Shown: piece by piece, positions 1 to 8,715 of the stretch
Layout of the letters: each line of letters opens with the position of its first letter
Numbering within the stretch: position 1 is the stretch's first letter
Origin: Wenyingzhuangia fucanilytica
GTDB taxonomy: Bacteria; Bacteroidota; Bacteroidia; Flavobacteriales; Flavobacteriaceae
NCBI RefSeq assembly: GCF_001697185.1
Contig: NZ_CP014224.1
Coordinates: 2,960,501 to 3,024,500, forward strand
DNA: 64,000 bases
Direction of reading: 5' to 3'
Translations under genes and position numbers: made by a program
The notes under the pieces: model-generated
What the model saw: the letters and a program-made list of their open reading frames with translations, nothing else
The model's database searches: none
What the model was told of the DNA's origin: nothing

Positions 1-118
1 GAAAGGCAAAGATAAAAAAAGCGTTTCACTTAACAAGTTAAACATTTTACAATATGCAATACACTATAAAAACCACCCGAACCTCAAATTTGCTTATATA
101 AATCATTTTTATGATTGA
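1..118 (+). CDS. C-terminal end of a protein entering from the left edge
   Basis: A reading frame is open from base 2 to a TGA at 116-118, giving about 38 C-terminal residues that are lysine-rich and then aromatic (ending NHFYD). No start is visible, so this would be the end of a gene lying mostly outside the window. I do not recognise the family. The frame could be a chance opening in AT-rich DNA, but there is no other gene in the first 378 bases. Bases 12-29 are identical to the left arm of the terminator at 1345-1383. Confidence 0.4.
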   Translation, partial: KGKDKKSVSLNKLNILQYAIHYKNHPNLKFAYINHFYD

Positions 119-378
119 TTAAAGCATTAAATACATTCTAAACTCTAGAGCATATAAGAATTTGATAATTTAAAACAACACACCCATTATTTATTATTCC
201 TTATCTATCGTTAACAAAATACCATAGCATCTCTATATTAAACAACTAAAATATTTAACTGATGGGGTTAATAAATTAAATACACATGATATAAGAATAC
301 TTTAGCACGATAAGAGCATCATCTATTATAGTTTAATCTTTAGTTTTAATAATCAAACATTAAACTATAATATATATT
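119..378. other. AT-rich intergenic region without a recognisable gene
   Basis: About 260 bases with no reading frame of note on either strand and no strong hairpin. It presumably carries the promoter of the lipoprotein gene that starts at 379; an approximate -7 box (TACTTTAG) near 299-306 is only a partial match to TAnnTTTG, so I do not call it. Confidence 0.5.
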
Positions 379-1308
379 ATGAAAAAAGCAATTTTTACAT
401 TCAAAACCTGTTTATTCGCCATTCTTTTATCTGCATGTTCAGAAGATGATAATTTAGAATCTAACACAGATAAGTTTGTAACCAACATCTCCTTAGAAAA
501 GCAAAATGCTTTTACCGACGAAGAAATAAAACTTACTTTTGATGCTAAAAATTATGATAGTATTTCAGTAAGTTCAGAAGAAACTTCAATTGATTTAACA
601 CCAATATCTGTTACTTCATACAGAATAACTTCAAACCAACAATCATCTGGATATATTGATATTTTTACTCGTAAAATAACGACTAGTAATGACACTATAG
701 ACCAATTAGAGCAAGTATTTGTTAAATTTCATGAACGAGGAACAACTAATTATCAATTAATAGATGGAATAGACATTAATAACAGTAATATTTATAATTT
801 GTTATTAATACATGGAAAGCCTGAGGGAATTACTACAGAAACTATTGAAAACACAACGACTGATCCTGATACCGAAGAAACAACTACTGTGGTTAACGTA
901 TATGAACATTGGCATTACTTATCAAAAGGATTTAGCTTCAGATCGCTTAAACATACAGGGAACATAATAAGTGTAACCGTATATGGAACTGAATGGGAGG
1001 TAACATTAGACAATGGGACAACCGCTACAGGAGCTAAATATCCATATGAAATTGGAGCTATTGGTAATTTTACTAATGGAATAATTGTAGATGATATTCT
1101 TTCACTATATAATGGAACTATAGTTATTTCTCAAAATGGTAATTTAAAAAGATTTAGAATTCTAGATTTTAATGCCAGTTTAGCAGATAACCAAACTCTT
1201 AACTTATATTTTACATCTGATAATAACTTTAATCATGATGGTGAAACTGACTTTGACTTTACAGCCTATAAAGATGAGAGTGTAGATTACATTACATTTG
1301 AACATTAA
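379..1308 (+). CDS. putative lipoprotein of unknown function
   Basis: The 309-residue product begins with a short basic stretch, a hydrophobic core and a lipobox ending LLSAC, with Cys at about residue 20 followed by Ser-Glu-Asp-Asp. This is a lipoprotein signal peptide, so the mature protein should be anchored in the envelope. The remainder is rich in Thr, Asn and Asp and reads as beta-strand; a run of acidic and threonine residues near 145-170 looks like a flexible linker. No known domain is recognisable. It stands alone, facing the leuCD operon, and shares a bidirectional terminator with it. Function unknown; exported location fairly sure. Confidence 0.75.
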   Translation: MKKAIFTFKTCLFAILLSACSEDDNLESNTDKFVTNISLEKQNAFTDEEIKLTFDAKNYDSISVSSEETSIDLTPISVTSYRITSNQQSSGYIDIFTRKITTSNDTIDQLEQVFVKFHERGTTNYQLIDGIDINNSNIYNLLLIHGKPEGITTETIENTTTDPDTEETTTVVNVYEHWHYLSKGFSFRSLKHTGNIISVTVYGTEWEVTLDNGTTATGAKYPYEIGAIGNFTNGIIVDDILSLYNGTIVISQNGNLKRFRILDFNASLADNQTLNLYFTSDNNFNHDGETDFDFTAYKDESVDYITFEH

Positions 1309-1344
1309 ATCTTATTAAATACACCTATCCATATAAATTTAGTC

Positions 1345-1383
1345 ATAAAAAAAGCGTTTCACAATGAAGTGAAACGCTTTTTT
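1345..1383. terminator. bidirectional terminator between the lipoprotein gene and leuD
   Basis: An 11-bp perfect stem (AAGCGTTTCAC / GTGAAACGCTT) with a 6-base loop is flanked by an A-run on the left and a T-run on the right. It can therefore end transcription from both convergent genes. Confidence 0.9.
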
Positions 1384-1424
1384 ATTGATTAAGAATGTTC
1401 TAACTATGCCAGAACATCTTTGTT

Positions 1425-2024
1425 TTAGAAAGGTCTATTAGCTGCAAATTCAGTAATTTCTCCTTCAATGTTTTTTAAGTAATCGATATCATCAAAACCA
1501 TTTAACATATTATCTTTTTTGTAAAGATTAATATCAAAAGATTCAGATTCACCAGTTGCTACTAAAGTAACTGTTTGGCTTGGTAAATCTACTTTGATTT
1601 CGGTTTTAGGATCTGCTTCAATTGCTGCAAATAATTTATCAGCAAATTCTGCAGAAACTTGTACAGGTAAAACCCCTACGTTTAAACAGTTGTTTTTAAA
1701 GATATCTGCAAATTCAGATGAAATTACACAACGTAATCCAAAATCGTATACAGACCAAGCTGCATGCTCTCTAGAAGAACCAGAACCAAAGTTACGTCCT
1801 CCTACTAAAATTTTAGATCCTGCATAAATCTCTTTATTTAAAGGGAAATCTGCTTTTGGAGTTCCATCTGCATTAAATCTCCAGTCACGGAAAAAGTTAA
1901 TATCAAAATCTTTACGCTCAGTTGCTTTTAAGAAACGAGCAGGAATGATTTGATCTGTATCCACATTCTCAATTGGTAATGGATAAGCTGTACTTGTTAA
2001 TACTTCAAATTTATCGTAAGCCAT
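1425..2024 (-). CDS. leuD: 3-isopropylmalate dehydratase small subunit
   Basis: This 199-residue protein is the swivel-domain subunit of isopropylmalate isomerase, which converts 2-isopropylmalate to 3-isopropylmalate in leucine synthesis with LeuC. The N-terminal block NVDTDQIIPARFLK and the substrate-loop motif GGRNFGSGSSREHA (about residues 76-89) are diagnostic. Length matches the family. It lies downstream of leuC in the same operon, separated by about 105 bases that hold a word-like inverted repeat. leuB is not adjacent; the convergent neighbour is a lipoprotein gene. Confidence 0.97.
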   Translation of the reverse strand: MAYDKFEVLTSTAYPLPIENVDTDQIIPARFLKATERKDFDINFFRDWRFNADGTPKADFPLNKEIYAGSKILVGGRNFGSGSSREHAAWSVYDFGLRCVISSEFADIFKNNCLNVGVLPVQVSAEFADKLFAAIEADPKTEIKVDLPSQTVTLVATGESESFDINLYKKDNMLNGFDDIDYLKNIEGEITEFAANRPF

Positions 2025-2040
2025 ATTGTTTTATTGTTTT

Positions 2041-2131
2041 TAAAGTTCTAAAGTTCTAAAGTTTAAAGTTGTAATACTTAAAAAAACTCCATTGACAATT
2101 TTACTTTCTAACTTTTGTACTTTTAACTTTT
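2041..2131. repeat. word-like inverted repeat in the leuC-leuD spacer (AAAGTTCT type)
   Basis: The left arm (2041-2070) is built from repeats of TAAAGTTC; the right arm (about 2099-2131) repeats CTAACTTTT-like words, approximately the reverse complement. The right arm runs into the leuC stop codon at 2130-2132. A transcript would fold into a long imperfect hairpin between the two cistrons. Confidence 0.7.
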
Positions 2132-3527
2132 ATACTAATAATGTTCTTGGGTCTGTAACCACACCTTCTACAGCAGAAGCCGCAGCTACTAATGGAGAAG
2201 CTAATAAAGTTCTAGATCCTGGTCCTTGACGTCCTTCGAAGTTACGGTTAGAAGTTGAAACTGATAATTTTCCTGCTGGAATTTTATCATCATTCATTGC
2301 TAAACATGCAGAACATCCTGGCTCTCTTAATACAAAACCTGCTTCTGTAATAATTTTATCTAATCCTTCTTCTTTAATCTGATCTACTACTTTGTGAGAT
2401 CCAGGAACCAACCATGCTGTTACATGATCTGCTTTTTTACGTCCTTTAACCACAGAACAGAAAGCTCTAAAGTCTTCTATACGTCCGTTTGTACAAGATC
2501 CTAAGAATACAAAGTCAATCTTTTTACCAATCATAGAATCTCCTTCGTGGAAATCCATATAACCTAAAGATTTACGGTAAGTTTCAACTCCACCTTTTAC
2601 AGACTCTGCAGTAGGAATAGAATTAGTTACTCCCATTCCCATTCCTGGATTTGTTCCGTAAGTAATCATTGGCTCGATATCTGCTGCATCGTAGTTAAAC
2701 TCTACATCAAACTGAGCACCTTCATCAGTTTTTAATGTTTTCCAGTATTCCATTGCCTTATCCCAATCAGCTCCTTTTGGAGTTTGAGAACGACCTTTGA
2801 TATACTCAAAAGTTTTTTCATCTGGAGCAATCATACCACCACGAGCACCCATCTCAATAGACAAGTTACACACAGTCATACGACCTTCCATAGTCATATC
2901 TTCAAATACATCTCCTGCATATTCTACAAAGAAACCTGTAGCTCCAGAAGTAGTTTGCTTAGAAATAATGTATAAAGCAACATCTTTAGGAGTTACACCT
3001 AATCCTAATTTACCATTTACGTTGATACGCATAGCTTTAGGCTTAGACTGCATAATACATTGAGTAGATAATACCATTTCTACCTCAGAAGTACCAATAC
3101 CAAAAGCAATAGCTCCAAAAGCACCGTGAGTTGATGTATGTGAATCTCCACAAACAATAGTTGCACCTGGTAAAGTAATCCCATTTTCTGGTCCTACTAC
3201 GTGTACAATTCCGTTGTTAACATCTCCTAATCCCCAGTGAGAAATTCCATGCTTCTTAGCATTTCTTTCCAAAGCATCTAACTGATTAGCAGATAAAGCA
3301 TCTTCTACAGGTAAATGTTGGTTAATAGTTGGAGTGTTGTGATCTGCCGTTGCGAATGTACGCTCTGGATAAAGTACACTGTTTCCTCTACTTTCTAATC
3401 CTAAAAAGGCTACTGGGCTTGTAACTTCATGGATAAAATGACGATCGATAAAGAATACATCTGGTCCGTCTTCTACGTGACGCACTACATGTGAATCCCA
3501 AACTTTGTCAAATAATGTTGTTGCCAT
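2130..3527 (-). CDS. leuC: 3-isopropylmalate dehydratase large subunit
   Basis: A 465-residue aconitase-family subunit that binds the [4Fe-4S] cluster of isopropylmalate isomerase. The cluster ligands are visible as Cys345 in GSCTNGR and Cys405 and Cys408 in CSACLAMN; the substrate motif [12 protein letters not shown] lies at about 127-138. The length is normal. It is the first gene of the leuCD operon, with a good promoter about 65 bases upstream. Leucine-pathway partner leuA is present far away at 56.6 kb; leuB is not in the window. Confidence 0.97.
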   Translation of the reverse strand: MATTLFDKVWDSHVVRHVEDGPDVFFIDRHFIHEVTSPVAFLGLESRGNSVLYPERTFATADHNTPTINQHLPVEDALSANQLDALERNAKKHGISHWGLGDVNNGIVHVVGPENGITLPGATIVCGDSHTSTHGAFGAIAFGIGTSEVEMVLSTQCIMQSKPKAMRINVNGKLGLGVTPKDVALYIISKQTTSGATGFFVEYAGDVFEDMTMEGRMTVCNLSIEMGARGGMIAPDEKTFEYIKGRSQTPKGADWDKAMEYWKTLKTDEGAQFDVEFNYDAADIEPMITYGTNPGMGMGVTNSIPTAESVKGGVETYRKSLGYMDFHEGDSMIGKKIDFVFLGSCTNGRIEDFRAFCSVVKGRKKADHVTAWLVPGSHKVVDQIKEEGLDKIITEAGFVLREPGCSACLAMNDDKIPAGKLSVSTSNRNFEGRQGPGSRTLLASPLVAAASAVEGVVTDPRTLLV

Positions 3528-3588
3528 ATTGATTTCGACTTATTTATTGTTTTCTGTTATGGTTGCAATTCAATGAATTACAGGTCGG

Positions 3589-3618
3589 CAAATTTACAAA
3601 AAAAGCGAGGATAATCAA
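3589..3618 (-). promoter_or_regulatory. predicted leuC promoter (TTG-N19-TAAATTTG)
   Basis: Reading the minus strand, TTG (3618-3616) is followed after exactly 19 bases by TAAATTTG (3596-3589), the Bacteroidota -33/-7 form. Transcription would begin near 3585, giving a leader of about 58 bases with no obvious attenuator. Confidence 0.65.
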
Positions 3619-3819
3619 TTAGACTCCCTCTAAATTATTACGATACCCAAAATTAACTAATCCCAAAATTCAAACTACTAAAACTATAGGCTTATTCTGA
3701 TGTAAAATTTAACAAACCCTTTATAACATTACTGCTAGAAATAAATTTTATCTGATTTATAAAATTCATTTTTATGCTAAAATATCTATACTTACCTTTA
3801 TCATACCCAAAACAAACTC

Positions 3820-4638
3820 ATGAAATTTATTAAGTGCGAAAGTTGTCATCATTTTAACCCTATCAAATCTGAATATCAGATTTTTTGTGATGCTTGCGGA
3901 AAAAAAATATCGAACAATTTTAAAGCTTGGCAACAAAAACATCCTAATAAAACTCTTGAAGATTATAAAACCATTATTGGGGTTGATAAATCCAAATCTA
4001 AAAAGCCAAAAAAGAAATTAAGTCCTAAACAATTTTTACAACGATTAACCTTAGGCTTTCTCTTTTTTGTCTTACTTTTTTTAGGAAACAAATACAGTGT
4101 AAAAGCATTCCAGTTTTTTCACGAACTGGCTTATCCTGTTTCTGAATTATTAGATAAAGATTGGAATAGACAGTATTTTTCTAAAAAACAAGTTTCTTTT
4201 GAATCTCCATATCTATTAACTGAAGATAAAACAGATCTACTCCTTGCTGATGAAGTAAAGGCTATGATTGTTAAAATGAATAATTACAATTATAATGAAA
4301 ACCCACTCTTCAACATCTTAATGACTACTGTTGAGTACAACGAATCTATAGGAAGTGTAAATTTAAAAGGCGCTTCAAACGGATCAATTAGTCAGGCGAT
4401 GGAAAAAGTAAATGGTACCGATTTATATTTCTCAGACACCGATACTTTTGTAAATCAATACCCAGCACTCATCAAAAAAGGAAATTTTACTAGTGATGGC
4501 AACACCATTTATTTTAAAAGTATTACCTGTGTTAAAAACAACCTTCAGATGGTTTATTTAATGGCTGTATGGATTGGAGAAAACGAGGATTACGAACAAT
4601 TAACGGACAGACTTATTGACTCCTTTGATGTTCGATAA
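3820..4638 (+). CDS. zinc-ribbon membrane protein of unknown function
   Basis: The 272-residue protein opens with a treble-clef zinc ribbon: CESCHHF at residues 6-12 and CDACGKKI about 14 residues later, four cysteines in all. A lysine-rich stretch is followed by one hydrophobic segment at about 69-86, then an extracytoplasmic domain of about 170 residues without a recognisable fold. This gives a cytoplasmic zinc finger tethered to the inner membrane. The gene is alone, between divergent leuC and convergent Dabb. No function can be assigned; a sensor or scaffold role would be a guess. Confidence 0.7.
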   Translation: MKFIKCESCHHFNPIKSEYQIFCDACGKKISNNFKAWQQKHPNKTLEDYKTIIGVDKSKSKKPKKKLSPKQFLQRLTLGFLFFVLLFLGNKYSVKAFQFFHELAYPVSELLDKDWNRQYFSKKQVSFESPYLLTEDKTDLLLADEVKAMIVKMNNYNYNENPLFNILMTTVEYNESIGSVNLKGASNGSISQAMEKVNGTDLYFSDTDTFVNQYPALIKKGNFTSDGNTIYFKSITCVKNNLQMVYLMAVWIGENEDYEQLTDRLIDSFDVR

Positions 4639-4643
4639 AATTG

Positions 4644-4961
4644 TTATAATGCAACAGAATCAAAAATTTGTACTTTTTCCCACAAATAAGCAGCCTCTTT
4701 TAAAAACAATTGATGTGCTTCTTCCGCCTGATACAAATCGTGTTGTGCTTTAGTCTCAAAACTCACTAACAAAGCATAAGTATAACTATTATCAACTACC
4801 TCTCTTTGGGTATGAGCTGGTTTTGTTATTGCTGATGTTTTTGTATAAATAGAAGCGTTTAAAAACTTTTGTAAAGCCGTTTCAAACGCTAAACAATCTT
4901 CTACACTGTTAGGTTCTTTTAACCAAAAAAATACGTTGTGATAAAATACTTTATTGTCCAT
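4644..4961 (-). CDS. Dabb family (stress-responsive alpha/beta barrel) protein
   Basis: This 105-residue protein matches the dimeric ferredoxin-like Dabb fold: an N-terminal HNVFFWLKE strand, a helix with FETALQKFL, a central strand YALLVSFET, and a final helix with an H-x-x-F-like element near residue 83. Members bind small hydrophobic or heme-like ligands or act in stress, but many have no known role. It is the last gene of the long minus-strand operon, 8 bases after rsmI, and converges on the zinc-ribbon gene with only 5 bases between the stops. Confidence 0.8.
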   Translation of the reverse strand: MDNKVFYHNVFFWLKEPNSVEDCLAFETALQKFLNASIYTKTSAITKPAHTQREVVDNSYTYALLVSFETKAQHDLYQAEEAHQLFLKEAAYLWEKVQIFDSVAL

Positions 4962-4969
4962 TTTCTTTT

Positions 4970-5635
4970 TTATTTACCTGCCACTACCAAAACAATTTCT
5001 CCTTTAGGAGGTTTATTTGTATAATGCTGGGCTAATTCTGTTAAGGTTCCTCTCTGTGTTTCTTCAAACATTTTTGTCAATTCCCTAGACACAGAAGCTT
5101 GTCTATCTGCTCCTAAATATTCTGATAAATGTGTTAATGTTTTTACCAATTTATGAGGAGATTCGTACAAAATAATTGTTCTTACTTCTTCTGCTAAAAT
5201 TTGTAATCGTGTTTGTCTACCTTTTTTCACAGGCAAGAAACCTTCAAAAACAAACTTTTCATTTGGTAAACCTGAATTTACCAAAGCCGGAACAAAAGCT
5301 GTTGCACCAGGCAAACAATCTACCTCTATCCCGTTTTGAATACAAGCTCTAGTTAACAAAAAACCAGGATCTGAAATGGCTGGAGTTCCAGCATCAGAAA
5401 TAAGCGCTACTTTGGTTCCTCCTTTAATTTTCTGAACAATTTGCTCTACGGTTTTATGTTCGTTGTGCATGTGATGACTTTGCATATGAGTTGTAATCTC
5501 AAAATGTTTCATCAATTTTCCACTAGTACGAGTATCTTCTGCCAATACCAAATCCACTTCTTTTAAAACGTTAATCGCTCTAAAAGTCATATCCTCTAAA
5601 TTTCCAATAGGTGTAGGAACTAAATATAATTTCAT
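4970..5635 (-). CDS. rsmI: 16S rRNA (cytidine(1402)-2'-O)-methyltransferase
   Basis: A 221-residue class III (tetrapyrrole-methylase fold) SAM methyltransferase. The N-terminus LYLVPTPIGNLEDMTFRA, the EDTRTSGKLMKHF motif at about 37-49 and the SDAGTPAISDPGFLL loop at about 81-95 identify RsmI, which 2'-O-methylates C1402 in the ribosomal decoding centre. The family often has a further C-terminal domain of about 50 residues; this form stops after IVLVVAGK, the short version. It lies between the M43 protease gene and Dabb in the operon. Confidence 0.93.
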   Translation of the reverse strand: MKLYLVPTPIGNLEDMTFRAINVLKEVDLVLAEDTRTSGKLMKHFEITTHMQSHHMHNEHKTVEQIVQKIKGGTKVALISDAGTPAISDPGFLLTRACIQNGIEVDCLPGATAFVPALVNSGLPNEKFVFEGFLPVKKGRQTRLQILAEEVRTIILYESPHKLVKTLTHLSEYLGADRQASVSRELTKMFEETQRGTLTELAQHYTNKPPKGEIVLVVAGK

Positions 5636-5668
5636 TTCTTTTGATATTAGGTAAATTGGCTTTTCACA

Positions 5669-5689
5669 ATAAAGTTAAATCAACTTTAT
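5669..5689. other. small hairpin in the M43 protease-rsmI spacer
   Basis: A perfect 8-bp inverted repeat (ATAAAGTT / AACTTTAT) with a 5-base loop. There is no clear U-tract on the minus strand, so it may be an intercistronic stability element rather than a terminator. Confidence 0.35.
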
Positions 5690-5706
5690 AATTAATATAT
5701 ACCAAC

Positions 5707-7197
5707 CTATTTCTTAATAATTCTTTTTACAATTTTTTTATTCTTATTCTCAATCAATAAAATATAGACTCCTGATGTAAAACGACTAAGATCTAATTCG
5801 TAAGAAAAAAAAGTATCAACATCATAAACCTTTTCTGTGTAAGAAACTTTTCCATAAGCATCAAATACAGAAACTTTAACCATTCCCTCTGCAAAACCTA
5901 CTATTAAAGTTTTATCTATAACCGGATTTGGCTTTAATACAAAGTTATTTAAGTCATCATTAGTATATTGTGGAGGATTGCAAACTGGAGAATTTAATAA
6001 CTCCACTCTTCGTGGAGAATTTTCCATTACCGTAATCATTCTATCTTTTTGATCTTGGGTAAACGTATCCATACATCCATCAGTAGTATAATCCATATAG
6101 TTTTCTACCATATCGTTTCCTAAGCCGTCATTTATACAAGTATCATAGGTTTGACTACAATCGTAGTGTTCTTCGGTAGCATCGGGAGTATCTAAACAAT
6201 AATCTCCATTTCCACAATTATTATTATCTCCCCAAATATGTCTCAGTCCTAACCAATGCCCCATTTCGTGAGTTGTTGTTCTACCTTCGTTATACTGATC
6301 ATTCATTAAAAAAGAACCATCATTTTGAGAATATGCACCAAAAGCATGAAAAGCAATTACGACTCCATCTGTAACAGCATTTCCACCAATAACATCTATA
6401 CCTTGTAAACCTGAGTTACTTGGAAATTGAGCAAAACCCAACAAATCATCTAAGCCACCATCTTCAACACTTTCTCCCCCAGTTCTTATGGTCCAAATAT
6501 TTAAGTATCTAGTAGGATCCCATTGCGTAGCAGCCTTCATTGCTTGTACATCTTCGTAGGTTTCCCAATCAGCTCCGTCATCACCATTGTCAACATTATC
6601 GTTGTAGGGAGTAATATTATGCCTAACAATTCCTGTAGTTTCAAAACCACTAGGATCTTGTTTAGCCAAACAAAAATTTATTTGAACATCAACAGCAGCT
6701 CCTGTAGAGTTTGCACCACCCGGAGTACCTGCCATTTTTCTATAATCTTGATTTAAAATTTCTATTTGAGATCTTGCCTGGGCATCAGAAATATTTTCAC
6801 TTGTAGCATTTCCTATTGAGTTTACCTCATCACCATTGTGAACGATGTGAATCACCACAGGAATATTATAAGTTTCTGCTGCTAATTTACCATTGAACCT
6901 ACTTTTTTTTGCTTGTGAAATTTTGGAAGACATCCAAGCTTCAAAAACCTCTTCGGAAGGTTTATTAGAATATTTCTGAGATAATTTTTGCTCAAACTCA
7001 ACTGTAGCACACCTTACAAAACCTGTAAAAGCCGCAGCCCTAACATTGGCGTTGGTCATTTTATAACCTAAGCTTTTTTGCTGAGCAAATGATGAAGCTA
7101 CACTCATTAAAGTAAAAACCAAACCCATCCTAAAAACCATCCTTTGACCGTTTATGGATTTTCTATTTATAGATTTTTTTACTTTTGATAGCTTCAC
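5707..7197 (-). CDS. secreted M43-type zinc metalloprotease with type IX sorting domain
   Basis: The 496-residue protein has a hydrophobic signal segment (about 20-38, ending SSFAQQ), a propeptide-like region, and a catalytic domain with HEMGHWLGLRH at 310-320, the HExxHxxGxxH metzincin site of pappalysin-like M43B peptidases. The Met-turn fits VENYMDYTTDGCMDTF at about 363-378. After about residue 420 a beta-sandwich of roughly 75 residues starts with FVLKPNPV and ends GVYILLIENKNKKIVKRIIKK-like, a T9SS type A sorting domain. It should be exported across the outer membrane by the type IX system. It sits oddly inside a housekeeping operon. A later Met (residue 20 or 24) could be the true start. 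Confidence 0.88.
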   Translation of the reverse strand: MKLSKVKKSINRKSINGQRMVFRMGLVFTLMSVASSFAQQKSLGYKMTNANVRAAAFTGFVRCATVEFEQKLSQKYSNKPSEEVFEAWMSSKISQAKKSRFNGKLAAETYNIPVVIHIVHNGDEVNSIGNATSENISDAQARSQIEILNQDYRKMAGTPGGANSTGAAVDVQINFCLAKQDPSGFETTGIVRHNITPYNDNVDNGDDGADWETYEDVQAMKAATQWDPTRYLNIWTIRTGGESVEDGGLDDLLGFAQFPSNSGLQGIDVIGGNAVTDGVVIAFHAFGAYSQNDGSFLMNDQYNEGRTTTHEMGHWLGLRHIWGDNNNCGNGDYCLDTPDATEEHYDCSQTYDTCINDGLGNDMVENYMDYTTDGCMDTFTQDQKDRMITVMENSPRRVELLNSPVCNPPQYTNDDLNNFVLKPNPVIDKTLIVGFAEGMVKVSVFDAYGKVSYTEKVYDVDTFFSYELDLSRFTSGVYILLIENKNKKIVKRIIKK

Positions 7198-7219
7198 TAT
7201 ATCCGTTGATTATTTTAAT

Positions 7220-8713
7220 TTAAGCTTTAAAATTTTGTAATACATCTGCTATTTTACGGTTATCAGATAATTGAGGGATTTTATTTTGTCCACCAAATTT
7301 ACCAATAGACTTCATATACTCATGAAACCCTCCTTTTTTTACCTTAGTAACCACCAATGGTCTTAACACACTACCTGTAATTAAATCTAAATAGTAAATG
7401 TTTTGTTCTTGCATAGATTTATCAATCTTGGCTGCAAATGCCTCCATATCTTTTGGTTCATTTTCAAACTCTATAAACCATTCGTGATAAGGCAAACCAT
7501 TTTCTGGTGTAACTTGAGGAGCAACTGTAAACTCACTCACCGTTACATCGGTTTCTATAATAGCATCATTTAAAGCCTTCTCTACTTCTTTACCAATTAC
7601 ATGTTCTCCAAAAGCAGAAATAAAATGTTTAATTCTACCCGTTACTTTTATTCTATAAGGAGCTAAAGTGGTAAACTCAACAGTATCACCAATATTGTAT
7701 CCCCATAGCCCTGCTGTAGTATTTAATATAATTACATAATTTACTCCTAACTGAACTTCGCCAATAGACAAACGCGGTGGATTTTCTTCAAAAAATTGAT
7801 CCGCAGGAATAAACTCATAAAAAATACCGCTATTTAACTGCAATAACATTCCCTTTTCTGTTTGAGAATCTTGATAAGCAATAAAACCTTCGGATGCAGG
7901 GTATAATTCTACATAGTCAATTTTCTTTCCAATTAAACTTTCGAACTTGCTTTTATAAGGCTCAAAATTTACCCCTCCGTAAACAAAGAAATTAAATTTA
8001 GGGAACAATTCTGCAATAGTCTTTCCTGTCTTTTCTTGTAACTTTTCAAAATACATCTGTACCCAAGATGGAATTCCACTAATTACAGACATGTCTTCAT
8101 TTACTGTTTCTTCAACAACAGCATTTACCTTAGTTTCCCAATCTTCAATACAGTTCGTCTCCCAACTAGGCAATCTGTTTTTTTGTAAATAAGAAGGCAC
8201 ATAATGGGCTGCAATACCACTTAAACGTCCTAACTTAACTCCTTTTAAATCAGACAACACAGGACTTCCTTGTAAAAACATCATTTTACCATCAACAAAA
8301 GAAGCATCTCCTGTTTCTGCTATATAAAACAACAAAGCATTACGAGCAGCCTTTATATGTGTAGGCATTGACTCTTTAGTGATAGGAATATATTTTGCCC
8401 CCGAAGTTGTTCCAGAGGTTTTTGCGTAATACAAAGGACGACCTTTCCATAATACATCAGATTCTCCTGCCACAATTCTATCTACATAAGCTCTTATTCC
8501 TTCGTAATCATTCACAGGAACTTGCTTTTTAAAGTCTTCATAATTTTTAATATTCTCAAAATTATGATCTTTTCCAAATGCGGTGGTCTTGGCATTTTTA
8601 ATCAAATATTGAAACACTTTTTCTTGAGTTTCTATAGGATTATTGGCCCATCTATAAACTTGTTTACGAATAGCCTTTGCAAACGGTAATGCTATTTTTG
8701 ATTTAATACTCAT
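7220..8713 (-). CDS. GH3 (auxin-responsive promoter) family acyl-adenylating enzyme
   Basis: A 497-residue protein related to plant GH3 acyl-acid amido synthetases, which adenylate a carboxylate and transfer it to an amine. TSGTTSGAKYIPIT at about 97-110 is the ATP-binding P-loop-like motif, YPASEGFIAYQD at about 272-283 is the second motif, and WGYNIGDTVEFT the third. Bacterial substrates are unknown. I place the start at the ATG at 8713 (MSIKSKIAL); a longer frame from 8764 begins at an upstream non-ATG codon and overlaps the M23 gene by about 50 bases. It follows M23 with a 2-base gap. Confidence 0.88.
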   Translation of the reverse strand: MSIKSKIALPFAKAIRKQVYRWANNPIETQEKVFQYLIKNAKTTAFGKDHNFENIKNYEDFKKQVPVNDYEGIRAYVDRIVAGESDVLWKGRPLYYAKTSGTTSGAKYIPITKESMPTHIKAARNALLFYIAETGDASFVDGKMMFLQGSPVLSDLKGVKLGRLSGIAAHYVPSYLQKNRLPSWETNCIEDWETKVNAVVEETVNEDMSVISGIPSWVQMYFEKLQEKTGKTIAELFPKFNFFVYGGVNFEPYKSKFESLIGKKIDYVELYPASEGFIAYQDSQTEKGMLLQLNSGIFYEFIPADQFFEENPPRLSIGEVQLGVNYVIILNTTAGLWGYNIGDTVEFTTLAPYRIKVTGRIKHFISAFGEHVIGKEVEKALNDAIIETDVTVSEFTVAPQVTPENGLPYHEWFIEFENEPKDMEAFAAKIDKSMQEQNIYYLDLITGSVLRPLVVTKVKKGGFHEYMKSIGKFGGQNKIPQLSDNRKIADVLQNFKA

Positions 8714-8715
8714 TC

